Below are positions 9,205 to 18,950 of a stretch of DNA of 64,000 nt, in pieces; positions within the stretch are counted from its first letter, which is position 1; each line of letters starts with the position of its first letter. The notes beneath the pieces were generated by a model. The model saw only the letters and a list, made by a program, of their open reading frames with translations. It had not been told where the DNA came from and did not search any database. The stretch is from NCBI GenBank assembly GCA_944363505.1, contig CALVUD010000002.1, forward strand, positions 292,536 through 356,535. Direction: 5' to 3'. The position numbers and the translations under genes are program-made. This DNA is from an uncultured Clostridia bacterium (GTDB taxonomy: Bacteria > Bacillota > Clostridia > Christensenellales > DTU072).

Positions 9205-10704
9205 TTATTTCAACAATCCCCTGTCGGTGGCTTCGACAGTCGAGAACACTTTGTCGAAACGGCTGAGCGCGTCGTCGATGACCTCGTCGGTGTCGGCGAG
9301 TGAGGTGTACAATCTGCTGCCGGCGAGAGTAACTATGCCGTTAGCCATATAAGCGGCGCCCATATGTTCCATGGCGTCCTTTCTTTCGTAGATCATCGCT
9401 TTGTGCTTCAACACGCCCAGCAAGGATTTGACGAGGTTGAAAGAGCTGAAATCGAAACTCATTGCGCCCGTGCACTCGAGGTGAACGATACTGCCCTGGT
9501 TGTATACGACGTAAGGCAGTTTGTGTTTGGCGACCAAGGCTTTCAAACCGTTTGCCAGTCTGTCGCCCGCCTGACCCGCCTTCACGCACGCGTTCGTGCG
9601 CTCGATCTCCTGAATGGTCAGATAACCCGCCATAGAGCTCATAGGGTTTGCCGCCAGAGTGCCGCCGACGTAAGCGCGATGTTTTCCGGTAGCGACGCCC
9701 GCAGCCATCAGACCCGCATAGTTCTTCTTGCCGCCTACGCCGCCCGCCGCGGGATAGCCGCCGGCGATGATCTTTCCGAAGATGGTCAGATCGGGTTCGA
9801 TACCGAAATATCCCTGCGCGCCGCCGAGACCCAGACGGAATCCGGTAACCACTTCGTCGAATATGAACAACGCTCCGTATTTATGAGCGAGTTTGAGCGC
9901 TTCCGCGTTATAGTCCTTGGATACGGGACGGGTTCCCGATTCGGGACCTACCGGCTCCACTATGACCGCCGCGGTGCCACCGCGCATCTTGTTCAGCCAC
10001 AGCATTTTGTCCAACATTTCCAAAGAATTGGGCTTGACTTCGTCGGTAGTCTTATAGCAGTTGCCGGGGATACCGAAGCTTTCGAGGAACTGTCTGGTTC
10101 CGGGAATCTTCAGCCCGTAAACCATCTGATCGGACCAGCCGTGATATGCGCCGCCGACCTTGATGACTCTCTTTTTCTTGGTCTCTATCCTGGCAATCCT
10201 GAGCGCCGCCATGACCGACTCGGTTCCCGAGCCGAGCATACGGAACATCTCGACTGCCGGCATATGCTTGTTGATTTCCTTTGCAAGCAACAGTTCGGCT
10301 TCGTGCAAAAGTCCCGTAACGGGTCCGCATTCGTCCAAAAGCTTTTTGATCTCAGCCCTTATAGAGGGATAGTTGCTGCCAAGGATCGTGGGACCGCCCG
10401 CCTGAAGAAAGTCGATATACTGGTTTCCGTCGACGTCCCACATATATGCGCCTTCGGCTTTCGCCACCGCGATCGGGAAGGGATAGTTGAACGCAAGATT
10501 GTGCTGTACGCCGCCGGGAATGTAATTCTTGGCTTCCGTGGAAATCTTTTTGGAACCGGCGCATTTGGTATCGAAGTATTCCAGAATGCGTTTGAGTTCT
10601 TCGGGATTTACCTCATAAATGGGTTTAGAGGTAAGTTCGTGCAATTCCCGATAAATTTTATCGGGATCTTCCCAAAAAGAAACACCGTATTTTTGCTCGT
10701 CCAT
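9205..10704 (-). CDS. Class III aminotransferase (GSA-aminomutase-like)
   Basis: A 499-residue PLP enzyme of the class III aminotransferase / glutamate-1-semialdehyde aminomutase group. Visible hallmarks are 'YIPGGVQHN' near residue 63, 'GSGTESVMAALRIAR' (cofactor phosphate site), 'GAYHGWSD', 'FDEVVTGFR' (the Asp that contacts the pyridine nitrogen) and 'FGKIIAGGYPAAG' carrying the Schiff-base lysine. It is longer than HemL (about 430) because of an N-terminal extension of about 60 residues. No heme biosynthesis genes are nearby; the operon partners are two class II aldolase-fold proteins and a GPH symporter, so a catabolic role on an amino-sugar-like compound is inferred. The AGGAGG site lies a little far (about 13 nt) from the ATG. 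Confidence 0.85.
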   Translation of the reverse strand: MDEQKYGVSFWEDPDKIYRELHELTSKPIYEVNPEELKRILEYFDTKCAGSKKISTEAKNYIPGGVQHNLAFNYPFPIAVAKAEGAYMWDVDGNQYIDFLQAGGPTILGSNYPSIRAEIKKLLDECGPVTGLLHEAELLLAKEINKHMPAVEMFRMLGSGTESVMAALRIARIETKKKRVIKVGGAYHGWSDQMVYGLKIPGTRQFLESFGIPGNCYKTTDEVKPNSLEMLDKMLWLNKMRGGTAAVIVEPVGPESGTRPVSKDYNAEALKLAHKYGALFIFDEVVTGFRLGLGGAQGYFGIEPDLTIFGKIIAGGYPAAGGVGGKKNYAGLMAAGVATGKHRAYVGGTLAANPMSSMAGYLTIQEIERTNACVKAGQAGDRLANGLKALVAKHKLPYVVYNQGSIVHLECTGAMSFDFSSFNLVKSLLGVLKHKAMIYERKDAMEHMGAAYMANGIVTLAGSRLYTSLADTDEVIDDALSRFDKVFSTVEATDRGLLK

Positions 10705-10749
10705 AGTAATTTATTGCCTCCTACTACGATTATCGTTATATTTTCATCA

Positions 10750-13700
10750 TCAGCCCGTTGCGGACAGAATCACGAATGACAGTGAATATGTTCCGCGGAA
10801 CGAATAGTTGTCCGAAATCTGGACCTTGTATTGTCCCGCCGCGCTCGGACGGTTGTCAAGCAACACCCAACCGCCGTCGGAATACATATAATACTTTATA
10901 TCCGAAGATTTGATCTCCTCGGTAACGCCGCTCTCGTTCACGAAACTCGCCGTAAACGCGCCTATGCGGCTTCCCGTTTCCACGAACGTGCCCGTGGCAA
11001 AGCCCTGCGGCGGCGTAAATCTTACGTCTATGGCTGTGCCGTCGGGCATCGCGGTAACGACCCTTTGAGTTATGGTCAGCTCGCCGGGATCGGCGATAAG
11101 TTCGTAGAACGCGTTGTCGTTCGCGCCCGCGACCATGGAAGCGATAATGTCGTAGTAGCCTACGTTTTCTCCCGCCACCCTGCTTAGCGAAATCTGGATC
11201 AGATCGCCTTCCAGGACCACGCCGCCATCTATGGTATATCTGAATTCGGGGTCGGACTGACCGTAAACTTTCGACATATCGATTATCTCGATGAACAGCG
11301 TGCGCTTCGTTACGTTAAACGTACCGTACTCGATTTCGAGATCCTCGTAGTATTCGTTTCCGAAAATTATTATCTTTAATGCGTAACTGCCGGGATATAC
11401 GGGTCTCGATTCGCTCCAGGCTCCGTCAACGAAATACAATACGTCCGTCGAGGGCAGCACCGCCCCGGGAATGCTGGACGCGCTGATACCGACTACCGGT
11501 TCCGCCGAATCGCCGTATTCGTCCGAAGTACCCGAAAGAGATATTCTGTCGGCTCCGTCGGTACTCAGCCGGATTTTTCTGTACGTAGTAACTTCGAACG
11601 ACGTTGACGCCGTACCGTAGGTAACGGTTACGGTCTGAACGTAACTGCCGCCGATAATGCTTCCCGAGCCGAAAGGACTGACTATATAACCGCTTACCGC
11701 CAGCAGTCCGTCGGTCATGGGTACCACGTCGGATTCGCCGTTGGAATAATTCCTTTGCAAATATCCGCCGACGAGATCCAGTTGCTGCCCTTCCGCGTAA
11801 TCGACTTTGGAGGGAACCTGAATGATCTCGATGCTTTCGAGCTGTCTGTTGCTGACGTAAAGGGTTATGGTGGCGGTAAAGCCGCCGTAGCTGATAGGCA
11901 CTTCCAGCAAAACGTATATGCGTTCGCCGTTGTCGTCCTTGACCCAGTTCTCGTCCGACGCGACGACGTTACGGTCGTAACGGATATATTCGACTCGCAG
12001 CGGCACTTCTATTTCCGTCGAGTCCGCAAGTATAGCGGTAAACGTCAGCATCGAGACTCCGCCGTCGGCGTCGCCCCGGTAAACGCTGAGATCCTGACCC
12101 AAAGTAACGACCAGAGCGTAATATCTTTCACCTTTGTCGTCGGTAAACTCGCTCATTCCCGCCTGGGTAGCGTCAAACGCGATACCCTTCAGCGGAGAGT
12201 CGTCTATAATTATATCGGTATAAGCGGTAAAGCTCTTGCCGCCCGCAGAATAGTATATCGGCAACGAATACAGTCCGCTCGTTCCGGGCGCTATCTCGCC
12301 GAATGAGATCGCGGCGTTGGGATACGATACCTGCTCCTGAGTGCCGTCGTCATATACCTTTACGAGCCTTAGCCCTGTGGCGTCGAAAGCCTCTCCCGGA
12401 GCGTAAACGCTCTTTGACGGCGCCGAAGAAACGGTAACCGAGGTAATCTGCCTGCCGGTCAGCGTTACCCCCAGGGTAACGTAAGCGCCGCGGTATCCGA
12501 ACACGAAAGTCTGACTCTTGCCCGTCAGCGAAGTCAATCCCGCCAAAAGCGTAACTTCGTCGGAACTTAGCGGTTCGTCGAACGGAGTCCCGTCCGCAAA
12601 CTGTCCCCTGACGTCGTACGCCGCGAGGAGCGAGGCGTAATCGGATTCAGACACCACCGCGCCCAAACCTATCTGAGCGTTCGTTATAACGTCGTACACG
12701 CCTATCGAGCCGACGTATGCGGATGCGTCGACCACGCTGAAGTCGAACGACGCTTCAAGTCCGTAATATTCGATAACCAGCCTGTAATCGCCCAAAGTGT
12801 TGAACACGTTGGAGGTCTCGCCGCCCTGTTCTCCGTCGTTCATCACGTAATAACGCCCGTATTGAGAAACGAAATCCGCCGTCAGGAGCGAATAGCTGAC
12901 CTGTTCGCCCGTATTGAGTTCGGCGTAAAGCGAAGTTCCCGTCAGATCGAGTTCGCGGTCGACGCTCGCACGATAAACGCTTTTGTACGGGAAAGACACG
13001 TCCAGTCTGTACGCGACGGGTTTGGCTACCTTGACAAGGAAAGAAGCCTCTTTTCCGCCTGCGGTGAAAGAAATCGTCTGAACGGAATAACCCGAACCCG
13101 TTTCGGTGGCGGCGTTGTATCTGAGCGTCAGCACCGAACCGTCCGAAAGCATGCTCTCGGTGAGCTGACCCCAACCAGAGCCCGAACCGTCGCCGTACTC
13201 GAATTCCCAGGTTTCGTTATTGTAAAGGATGTTGTACTTCAAATATCCCGTAGTCAGCACGGTGCCCTGAGCGAAGATCTTCTCGTTAATGCGATCCGCC
13301 GACGGACGCGCATCCGCGACAAACATCGTATGCGCCTGTTTTTCGAAAACGCTGACCGAAATCGGAGTAAAGAAATTGTTGGAAGCGTAACGGATATATG
13401 CGGTAACCTCGCCCGCCACGTCGAAAGTGTAATTGGTCTTGTCGACTATGTAATTCGCGGATTCGGTACCGTTGACGTACAGATAAAACGCGCTGTCGTC
13501 CATATAAATTTCTTCGGTATATCCGTTGTCGTAAGTGATGCGCGCCTTGCCCGTCGCCCAGTTTATCTTGTCGCCCTGCACGACGTGGGTAAGAAGCGAA
13601 GGCTGAACGCCGGTGGAGGCGAACCCCACAGTAACGGGAGCGGTTATTATTTCGACGGATTTACAGGAAGGATTGACGACGCTGACGATGAACGACGTAT

Positions 13701-14505
13701 ATTTCCCGCCGTAAGTTATCGCCACGTTGGACCTGCCGTTGGCATAGCTGAAATCGTATTCGACGATAAAGTCGTCCTTGTTCGCTTCCGACCAGGCGAC
13801 CGTTCCCTCGGTGCCGTTGTCGTAGTTCAGTTTCAGCTCCAGCCCCGTCAGCAGAATGGCGTCGCCGACGAAATACGAAGTCTTGCCGGGCGTCGAAAGC
13901 ACGGAAACGGAAGTCAGCGTCTTGGATTTCACGACGATGTCGAGCGGAAGCGAGAAGCCGTAGTAATTGACGTAAACGACGTATTCGCCCGCTTTCAGCG
14001 AAGTCGAATAACCGGTAACCATATCGGTAGTGATCTTCTCCATGATGACGCTCTTGCCGTTCTGGTATCTGATGGAGAGCGAAACGCCCGTAACGTCCAG
14101 CGCCCCGCCTTCCACTACGCTGATTTCGTCGGGACGCGCCGATATGAAAACGTCGGTAACCTGTATTGCCAGAACTGTGACCTCGACGTTGACGGATTTA
14201 CCGCGGTAAGTCAACGTAACCGTCTGGGTGCCTACCGTATTCGGGGAAAAACCCGTAACCGTAACGCCCTCGTCGTCCATATCGACGACGGAGCGGTTAC
14301 CCGATTCGTAATTGACGATTATGGAGCAGTTTTCCAAAGAAAGTCCGTCGCCCTGATAGACCGTGGCGGCGGACTCGGGAAAGTTGTTTACGGCTATGGA
14401 AACGACGGCGTCGGAAGAATCGTCGGTAACGCAAGCGGACAACGCCGCGAGCGTAACCAGCAGACATATGACCAGTGCGATTGTAACCGAGATTTTCCTG
14501 CGCAT
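10750..14505 (-). CDS. Ig-like/MBG repeat lipoprotein
   Basis: A 1251-residue secreted lipoprotein. The signal peptide ends in the lipobox LSAC (Cys25). Some ten to twelve Ig-like repeats follow, each with elements such as 'Y.VGDAILLTGLELKLNYDNG'. Near residues 1085-1160 is an MBG module ('KVYGQSDPEFRYTIDGG' to 'GELTITQR'). The CGGAG site and a promoter at 14534-14562 support the chosen start. It is inferred to be a surface protein, perhaps binding host or dietary glycans for the neighbouring glycosidase operons. There is no catalytic domain, no sortase signal and no C-terminal anchor; attachment is by the lipid. Confidence 0.85.
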   Translation of the reverse strand: MRRKISVTIALVICLLVTLAALSACVTDDSSDAVVSIAVNNFPESAATVYQGDGLSLENCSIIVNYESGNRSVVDMDDEGVTVTGFSPNTVGTQTVTLTYRGKSVNVEVTVLAIQVTDVFISARPDEISVVEGGALDVTGVSLSIRYQNGKSVIMEKITTDMVTGYSTSLKAGEYVVYVNYYGFSLPLDIVVKSKTLTSVSVLSTPGKTSYFVGDAILLTGLELKLNYDNGTEGTVAWSEANKDDFIVEYDFSYANGRSNVAITYGGKYTSFIVSVVNPSCKSVEIITAPVTVGFASTGVQPSLLTHVVQGDKINWATGKARITYDNGYTEEIYMDDSAFYLYVNGTESANYIVDKTNYTFDVAGEVTAYIRYASNNFFTPISVSVFEKQAHTMFVADARPSADRINEKIFAQGTVLTTGYLKYNILYNNETWEFEYGDGSGSGWGQLTESMLSDGSVLTLRYNAATETGSGYSVQTISFTAGGKEASFLVKVAKPVAYRLDVSFPYKSVYRASVDRELDLTGTSLYAELNTGEQVSYSLLTADFVSQYGRYYVMNDGEQGGETSNVFNTLGDYRLVIEYYGLEASFDFSVVDASAYVGSIGVYDVITNAQIGLGAVVSESDYASLLAAYDVRGQFADGTPFDEPLSSDEVTLLAGLTSLTGKSQTFVFGYRGAYVTLGVTLTGRQITSVTVSSAPSKSVYAPGEAFDATGLRLVKVYDDGTQEQVSYPNAAISFGEIAPGTSGLYSLPIYYSAGGKSFTAYTDIIIDDSPLKGIAFDATQAGMSEFTDDKGERYYALVVTLGQDLSVYRGDADGGVSMLTFTAILADSTEIEVPLRVEYIRYDRNVVASDENWVKDDNGERIYVLLEVPISYGGFTATITLYVSNRQLESIEIIQVPSKVDYAEGQQLDLVGGYLQRNYSNGESDVVPMTDGLLAVSGYIVSPFGSGSIIGGSYVQTVTVTYGTASTSFEVTTYRKIRLSTDGADRISLSGTSDEYGDSAEPVVGISASSIPGAVLPSTDVLYFVDGAWSESRPVYPGSYALKIIIFGNEYYEDLEIEYGTFNVTKRTLFIEIIDMSKVYGQSDPEFRYTIDGGVVLEGDLIQISLSRVAGENVGYYDIIASMVAGANDNAFYELIADPGELTITQRVVTAMPDGTAIDVRFTPPQGFATGTFVETGSRIGAFTASFVNESGVTEEIKSSDIKYYMYSDGGWVLLDNRPSAAGQYKVQISDNYSFRGTYSLSFVILSATG

Positions 14506-14533
14506 TTCGACTCCGTACTACTTAAGTATTTTT

Positions 14534-14562
14534 ATTATAAAATACGCACGCGCAAAATGCAA
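14534..14562 (-). promoter_or_regulatory. Sigma-A promoter of the 1251-aa lipoprotein
   Basis: On the minus strand TTGCAT (14562-14557), 17 bp, then TATAAT (14539-14534). The start codon is at 14505, giving a leader of about 22 nt. The spacer holds an alternating G+C tract (GCGCGTGCG). Confidence 0.7.
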
Positions 14563-14589
14563 GAGGTATTTTGAAATTTAGCCGTAGGT

Positions 14590-16515
14590 TTATCTGTCGA
14601 AGAAGTCGCCTGCGGGATAAGCGTATGCCAGCTGTCCTAATGCCGACCAACCCTGCAACAACGATCCCTGCGGATGCGTGGGCGAGAAAAATTCAACGGG
14701 CGTGAAATTGTATTTTTCGACGTTGTATTCGAACCATCTGGTCAGCGGATAGACGTGATCCATACCGTATTTCAGTTTGGCATAAGCGTATGCCGCGGAA
14801 AGGTACGGCCAGTCGCCGCCGTTATGGTAATAGTACGGTAACGACGACTTCAATACCACGGACGAATCGGGCTTATAAAACGGGAACACCGCCAGCGTGC
14901 CGAAGTCGCCCGCTTTCTGTAACGGGTTGTTCTTGCTCTCCAGCAGTTTCTCCATTTTTTCCAGAACGGAACGCGCTTTTTCCGGATCGGCTATATCGAA
15001 CAACACCGTCGTAACGGTATCTATCGACAAATTCTTTTCCGTGTAGTCTTTATTTTTATAGTTAACATAATAGCCGAGTTCGGGATCCCAAAGTATATCG
15101 TTTATGGCTTTCTTTACCGCCTCGGACTTTTTAAAGTATTCTTCGCACCTGGAGTCGTTGCTCTTTTTCAGCAGCCACGCGACGGCATAAAGCGCCCTCG
15201 CGTAAAGTGCTTCGTCGTAGGTGCAATAACCCTCTCTGAATACGTTGTCGCACCAGTCGCGGCGGTTATACGGACCACCCTTGAACAGAAGTCCCGTTTC
15301 GTCCTCGTACTCGGAAAGTTTGTTCACCACCTTCATTGCCGCGGCAAGGATCGTCATGCCGCGCCATTTCTCGGTCAAAATGCCGAGGTCGCCCGTGAGC
15401 CTGACGTAATCGTACAAAAGTATCGCGAAAAACGACGGCGAATCGTAATGGTTGCCCCACCAGTTCTTGAAATTGGATTTGACCGCCGAGGGGCATTTGC
15501 CGTCTTTATTTATTCCCGCCGCCAAAGTTAGTATCTGATTGCGCACCATGTCCGGGCGGTATTTAAGGATCGAGATCGCCGTCCAATATCCGTCGCGGTA
15601 ATACGTTCGGGCAGGAGACTGATATACTATTCCCGCGATAAAGCCTTTGAAACGACCCACTTCTTTATACATCGATACCGCGCAGTTATAAAGCGATTTG
15701 AAATAGGATTTTTCAAATTCGCTCTTGCAGGCGTCGGGCACGGGGATGGCGTCGCAATAATCGCACGCCGCTTTATAATGAATGTCGAAATCGTCGAACG
15801 CGCGTGCGACGTCCGTAGCCGAAAAATCGCCCCTCGTTCCCGCCGAAAGCACCATGCGGATCCTGCCGGTTTCCCCGCGTTTCACGCTTAGCGACGAATT
15901 GAACTGGTTTGTGTACAAATGGTTGGTTTCCAGCGCAACAGCCGGAACGGACACCGCAAAGTCGAAATAAAATCTTTCGATGACGGTGTTTCTGATTACC
16001 AGACGTCCTTTGGTTTCCTCGTTCTTTCTGTGCCCCGCGATCTCGGAAGCCAACGTGCCGAACAAAAGTCTTGCAAGCGTGCCTGCAGAAAAACGCACCG
16101 CAAAGAAGTTCTTCATCCAGGATGTGATGTTTAACCCGAAATTCACCGTATCCGAAAACACGACGTCGCATTCCTCGGCTTTGACCTCGAATTCCGTGAA
16201 TACGGCGTTCGTGCCGGGATCGGCGAACTGCGTGATCTTGATTTTCGCGCCGTTGAACGCGGTCTCCACGGTCTGAGTCCTGCCGCACATCGTAACCTTT
16301 TTGGGAGCGTACATGTCCATAGGCTCGCCGTTGACGGACATCTGGTTGTAATAGCAATCTATAAAGTCCCATTTATTGACTACCGCATATTTCGATATCC
16401 CCCCCATTCCGTCGAACTGCGCCGTCAGCAGATTGTTGGAAATATCGTAGTAAGTCCTTTTCGAAAAATCTCCCTCGTAAACGAGCGCGCCGTCAGCGTA
16501 CGAAAACTTTTCCAT
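14590..16515 (-). CDS. Six-hairpin (alpha/alpha)6 glycosidase-like protein
   Basis: A 641-residue cytoplasmic protein. The ATG at 16515 is preferred over one ten codons upstream because it follows a strong GGAGGAG site. Residues about 1-250 form a beta-rich N-terminal domain. Residues about 260-640 look like an (alpha/alpha)6 barrel of the debranching-enzyme/GH63/GH15-like superfamily, with 'YYRDGYWTAISIL', 'NRRDWCDNVFREGYCTYDE' and a C-terminal 'HNGGDWPYLSAAYAYAKL'. Conserved acidic residues in these segments are candidate catalysts. There is no signal peptide. Its start overlaps the upstream dehydrogenase gene by 23 bp. The family and substrate are not assigned with confidence; it closes the glycan operon. 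Confidence 0.65.
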   Translation of the reverse strand: MEKFSYADGALVYEGDFSKRTYYDISNNLLTAQFDGMGGISKYAVVNKWDFIDCYYNQMSVNGEPMDMYAPKKVTMCGRTQTVETAFNGAKIKITQFADPGTNAVFTEFEVKAEECDVVFSDTVNFGLNITSWMKNFFAVRFSAGTLARLLFGTLASEIAGHRKNEETKGRLVIRNTVIERFYFDFAVSVPAVALETNHLYTNQFNSSLSVKRGETGRIRMVLSAGTRGDFSATDVARAFDDFDIHYKAACDYCDAIPVPDACKSEFEKSYFKSLYNCAVSMYKEVGRFKGFIAGIVYQSPARTYYRDGYWTAISILKYRPDMVRNQILTLAAGINKDGKCPSAVKSNFKNWWGNHYDSPSFFAILLYDYVRLTGDLGILTEKWRGMTILAAAMKVVNKLSEYEDETGLLFKGGPYNRRDWCDNVFREGYCTYDEALYARALYAVAWLLKKSNDSRCEEYFKKSEAVKKAINDILWDPELGYYVNYKNKDYTEKNLSIDTVTTVLFDIADPEKARSVLEKMEKLLESKNNPLQKAGDFGTLAVFPFYKPDSSVVLKSSLPYYYHNGGDWPYLSAAYAYAKLKYGMDHVYPLTRWFEYNVEKYNFTPVEFFSPTHPQGSLLQGWSALGQLAYAYPAGDFFDR

Positions 16516-17641
16516 TGTTTTTCTCCTCCTCTTTGAATTTTGCAATCGTCATCGAATATTCCTCGGGATCTATCGGCAAGCTTACGGCTTTTCCCGAATA
16601 TGCCGACATGTACGCGGCGTTAATGAACTCCAACGCCCTCGCCCCCTCGACGCCGTAAGCCACCGGCTTTGCGGCTTTGCCGTTCAGAAAATCCGCAAAA
16701 GTCCCGATCACGTTCAGCTGCTGTCCGAACAGCGCGTCGCGTATCAGTTTTATCAGACCGTAACGGTAGCGCTTTACTCTGACTTTGGCTTTTCCGTATC
16801 CGCGCTTGGCGGTGGCGTTCACGACCTCTTCCGACGGAGTGAACCTGTAATATTTCATCGAATACTTGCCTATCGTGAGCTTACCTTTGTCGGCGGCGAT
16901 TTCCAAAAGATTGCTGCCCTTAAGCTCGTGCGCGGAAGCAGTAAAAGTGCCTTTCAGCCCGTCGGGATATTCCATGTAACAGTACATCTCGTTTTCGACG
17001 GTTATATTCCGGTTGACGGTGCCCGCGTGGGCATAAATCCTCTCGGGCATACCAACCAGCCATTGTAATACGTCCAGCTGATGCACGCATTGGTTTATCA
17101 GCACGCCGCCGCCTTCGCCCGACCAACTGGCTCTCCAGCCCCCCTGATCGTAATAGTTTTGAGAGCGGTACCAGTCTGTAACCGTCAGAGTTACGCGCTT
17201 CAGCCTGCCCAGCGCACCCGAATCCACGATCTCTTTGGCACGCATATAAACGGGGTTGGTACGCTGATTGTACATTATCGCGAAAGGCGTTTCCGGATGA
17301 GCGGCGGCGATTTCGTTCATCCTAAGCGCTTCGCACGTTTCGACCGCCTCGGGTTTCTCGCTGAGCACCGCTATACCGCCCGCGATAAGCTCTGAGGCTA
17401 TGGGTACGTGCGAGTAGTGCGGAGTGGCTATTATCGCGGCATCGGGTTTTATCTCCTCGACGCAGCGGCGCCAGTCGGTGAAACAGCGTACCTTTCCGTG
17501 AGCAGACTCGAATTTTCTCAACGCCTCGGTCGAGCAATCGGCTATCGCCGCGAGGCATGCGCCGTCGACCCTGTTTTTCAAAAGATTGGTTGCGTGTTTG
17601 GAGCCCATACGCCCCACGCCTATCACTATAAACTTTTTCAT
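16493..17641 (-). CDS. Gfo/Idh/MocA-family oxidoreductase
   Basis: A 382-residue NAD(P)-dependent dehydrogenase of the Gfo/Idh/MocA family. It has an N-terminal Rossmann motif 'VIGVGRMGSKH' and the family 'SEKPEA' motif with the catalytic-site lysine near residue 98. A beta-sheet dimerisation domain follows, with 'GGVLINQCVHQLDVLQWLVG' (residues about 170-190) containing the active-site Asp/His pair. It is expected to oxidise or reduce a sugar, inositol or sugar-acid in the cytoplasm. The gene overlaps the GDPD-like gene by 4 bp (ATGA) and the glycosidase by 23 bp, so it belongs to the 14590-22422 operon. Confidence 0.88.
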   Translation of the reverse strand: MKKFIVIGVGRMGSKHATNLLKNRVDGACLAAIADCSTEALRKFESAHGKVRCFTDWRRCVEEIKPDAAIIATPHYSHVPIASELIAGGIAVLSEKPEAVETCEALRMNEIAAAHPETPFAIMYNQRTNPVYMRAKEIVDSGALGRLKRVTLTVTDWYRSQNYYDQGGWRASWSGEGGGVLINQCVHQLDVLQWLVGMPERIYAHAGTVNRNITVENEMYCYMEYPDGLKGTFTASAHELKGSNLLEIAADKGKLTIGKYSMKYYRFTPSEEVVNATAKRGYGKAKVRVKRYRYGLIKLIRDALFGQQLNVIGTFADFLNGKAAKPVAYGVEGARALEFINAAYMSAYSGKAVSLPIDPEEYSMTIAKFKEEEKNNGKVFVR

Positions 17642-18273
17642 AATTCGGACAAATACTTGTACGCCGAAAGCGGTTTGTTGGTCGTAACGTTGTCGTTACC
17701 CTCGGCGACTATCTCTTTCAAAGAAGCTTCGTCATCCACGGTGTAAACCGAAAGCCCCAGACCCGATTCCCTGATCGCGCGTCTGACGCGGGCGTCGGCG
17801 GATCTGTAATTTACGTTCAACCCTTTCAGTTCATCGGCTTTGAACGACAATACGTAATCCCTGATCTTTTCCGCGTTCTGCTCGTTCAGCGCGAAGGGAT
17901 AAAACGAAGAATTAAGGTACGCCTCCGCGCCGTCAAGGTATTTCACTTCTTCGGCGCACACCGCGCCCGTAAAATAGACGTTGCTTACCGCGTCCAAAGT
18001 CTTTGCCGCGGCTACGACGTCGCGGACCATGCCGCGCGCCTTCACGTCGCAGTTTACGCGTTTGCCGTAGCTTTTACAAAACTCGAAAACGTATTCGAGC
18101 GGAATGCGCTTGCTCTTCGACAAAGGCACTATGACGTGCCCCAGCCACAGTCTCCCCCCGAGCCGCCTGATGTCGACCTCGATCGCTTCGATCTCGGGAT
18201 GAAGAGCCATCTCTTCGAAATACCTGTAGGTGTTTCTGCCGGTGCCCAAAGCACCGCCGTGTGCCGTAATCAT
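17638..18273 (-). CDS. GDPD-like phosphodiester hydrolase
   Basis: A 211-residue TIM-barrel protein similar to glycerophosphodiester phosphodiesterases. The ATG at 18273 has a GGAGGG site and overlaps the PHP stop by 4 bp; a longer upstream frame is rejected. Features are 'ITAHGG' at the N-terminus (usually HRG), 'IEAIEVDIRR' carrying the metal-binding Glu and Asp, 'LWLGHV' in place of the usual HD, and a C-terminal 'GLGLSVYTVDD' that matches the GDPD 'v.vWTvn' strand. Some catalytic positions vary from the consensus, so activity on a related phosphodiester, not glycerophosphodiesters, is possible. Its place beside a PHP phosphoesterase suggests linked phosphoester chemistry. Confidence 0.7.
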   Translation of the reverse strand: MITAHGGALGTGRNTYRYFEEMALHPEIEAIEVDIRRLGGRLWLGHVIVPLSKSKRIPLEYVFEFCKSYGKRVNCDVKARGMVRDVVAAAKTLDAVSNVYFTGAVCAEEVKYLDGAEAYLNSSFYPFALNEQNAEKIRDYVLSFKADELKGLNVNYRSADARVRRAIRESGLGLSVYTVDDEASLKEIVAEGNDNVTTNKPLSAYKYLSEL

Positions 18274-18950
18274 ACTTCCCTCCGTTCGGGAGTTACGAGT
18301 ATCTCCCTGTCGTTTTGTATTATCGCGGTACGCCCTCGGCGTATTGCTTCCAGTGCGTTTTCGACGTTTAAGGCTCCCTCTATCGCCAGTTCGGTAACCG
18401 CATATTCGATATTCGAGGGTCTGTGCCAATCTCTTCCGTAAACTGCGGCAATGCGGTATCCCTGCTTTATCAGCTGCAGGTATTCCTCCGTCTGCCGTCT
18501 GTTGGTCGGTGTATCAACGTCCTCGGAAACGGCTTCGTAGCCGTCGATCAAAGCAAATATTTCCTGCGGAAATTCGTTCATTCCGCCCGTACAGACCGGG
18601 TAACCCACGCGGTAAGGATGCGCCAGGATACAAACGTCTCCCGCCCGGTGAGCCTCCTTTATTTTATCCGCGACCGTCGTTGGGTTGACGCTTTTCCAGT
18701 CGATACGGGAGTGTCCGCCCAACACGGTCATGTGCCCGTAAAAGGTCGTCCATTCTATTCCGGGTATAACGAGAACGCCGTATTTTTCGCCGTAATAAAC
18801 GGCTTCCGCCACACCCGAAGACGTGTTGTGATCCGTCAGCGCGATACCGTCCAAACCCGCCGCGCGCGCCGAAAGGACCAACTCCTCGGGCGAAAAGTTC
18901 CCGTCCGAATGATATGTATGGCAATGCAATTCGAATTTGTATTTTTTCAT
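18270..18950 (-). CDS. PHP-domain phosphoesterase
   Basis: A 226-residue PHP-fold metal-dependent phosphoesterase. The motifs in order are 'HCHTYHSDG' (residues 9-17), 'ALTDHN' (37-42), 'PGIEWTT' with a ligand Glu, 'ILAHPY' and 'YGRDWH', which together supply the usual His/Asp/Glu tri-metal site. It is cytoplasmic. It overlaps both neighbours by 4 bp. The preceding gene encodes what looks like the beta-domain that is often fused N-terminally to this type of PHP protein, so the two may act as one enzyme. The substrate is not known. Confidence 0.85.
   Translation of the reverse strand: MKKYKFELHCHTYHSDGNFSPEELVLSARAAGLDGIALTDHNTSSGVAEAVYYGEKYGVLVIPGIEWTTFYGHMTVLGGHSRIDWKSVNPTTVADKIKEAHRAGDVCILAHPYRVGYPVCTGGMNEFPQEIFALIDGYEAVSEDVDTPTNRRQTEEYLQLIKQGYRIAAVYGRDWHRPSNIEYAVTELAIEGALNVENALEAIRRGRTAIIQNDREILVTPERREV

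Noticed and set aside
9205..10704. HemL (glutamate-1-semialdehyde aminomutase) for heme synthesis
   Set aside because: There is an N-terminal extension and the operon contains aldolases and a sugar symporter, not tetrapyrrole genes.
9364..10779. 471-codon plus-strand frame opposite the aminotransferase
   Set aside because: The opposite strand encodes a full class III aminotransferase with all motifs; this frame has none.
12862..14574. 570-codon plus-strand frame within 10750-14505
   Set aside because: The minus-strand frame has a signal peptide, lipobox, Ig repeats and a promoter; the plus-strand frame shows none of these.
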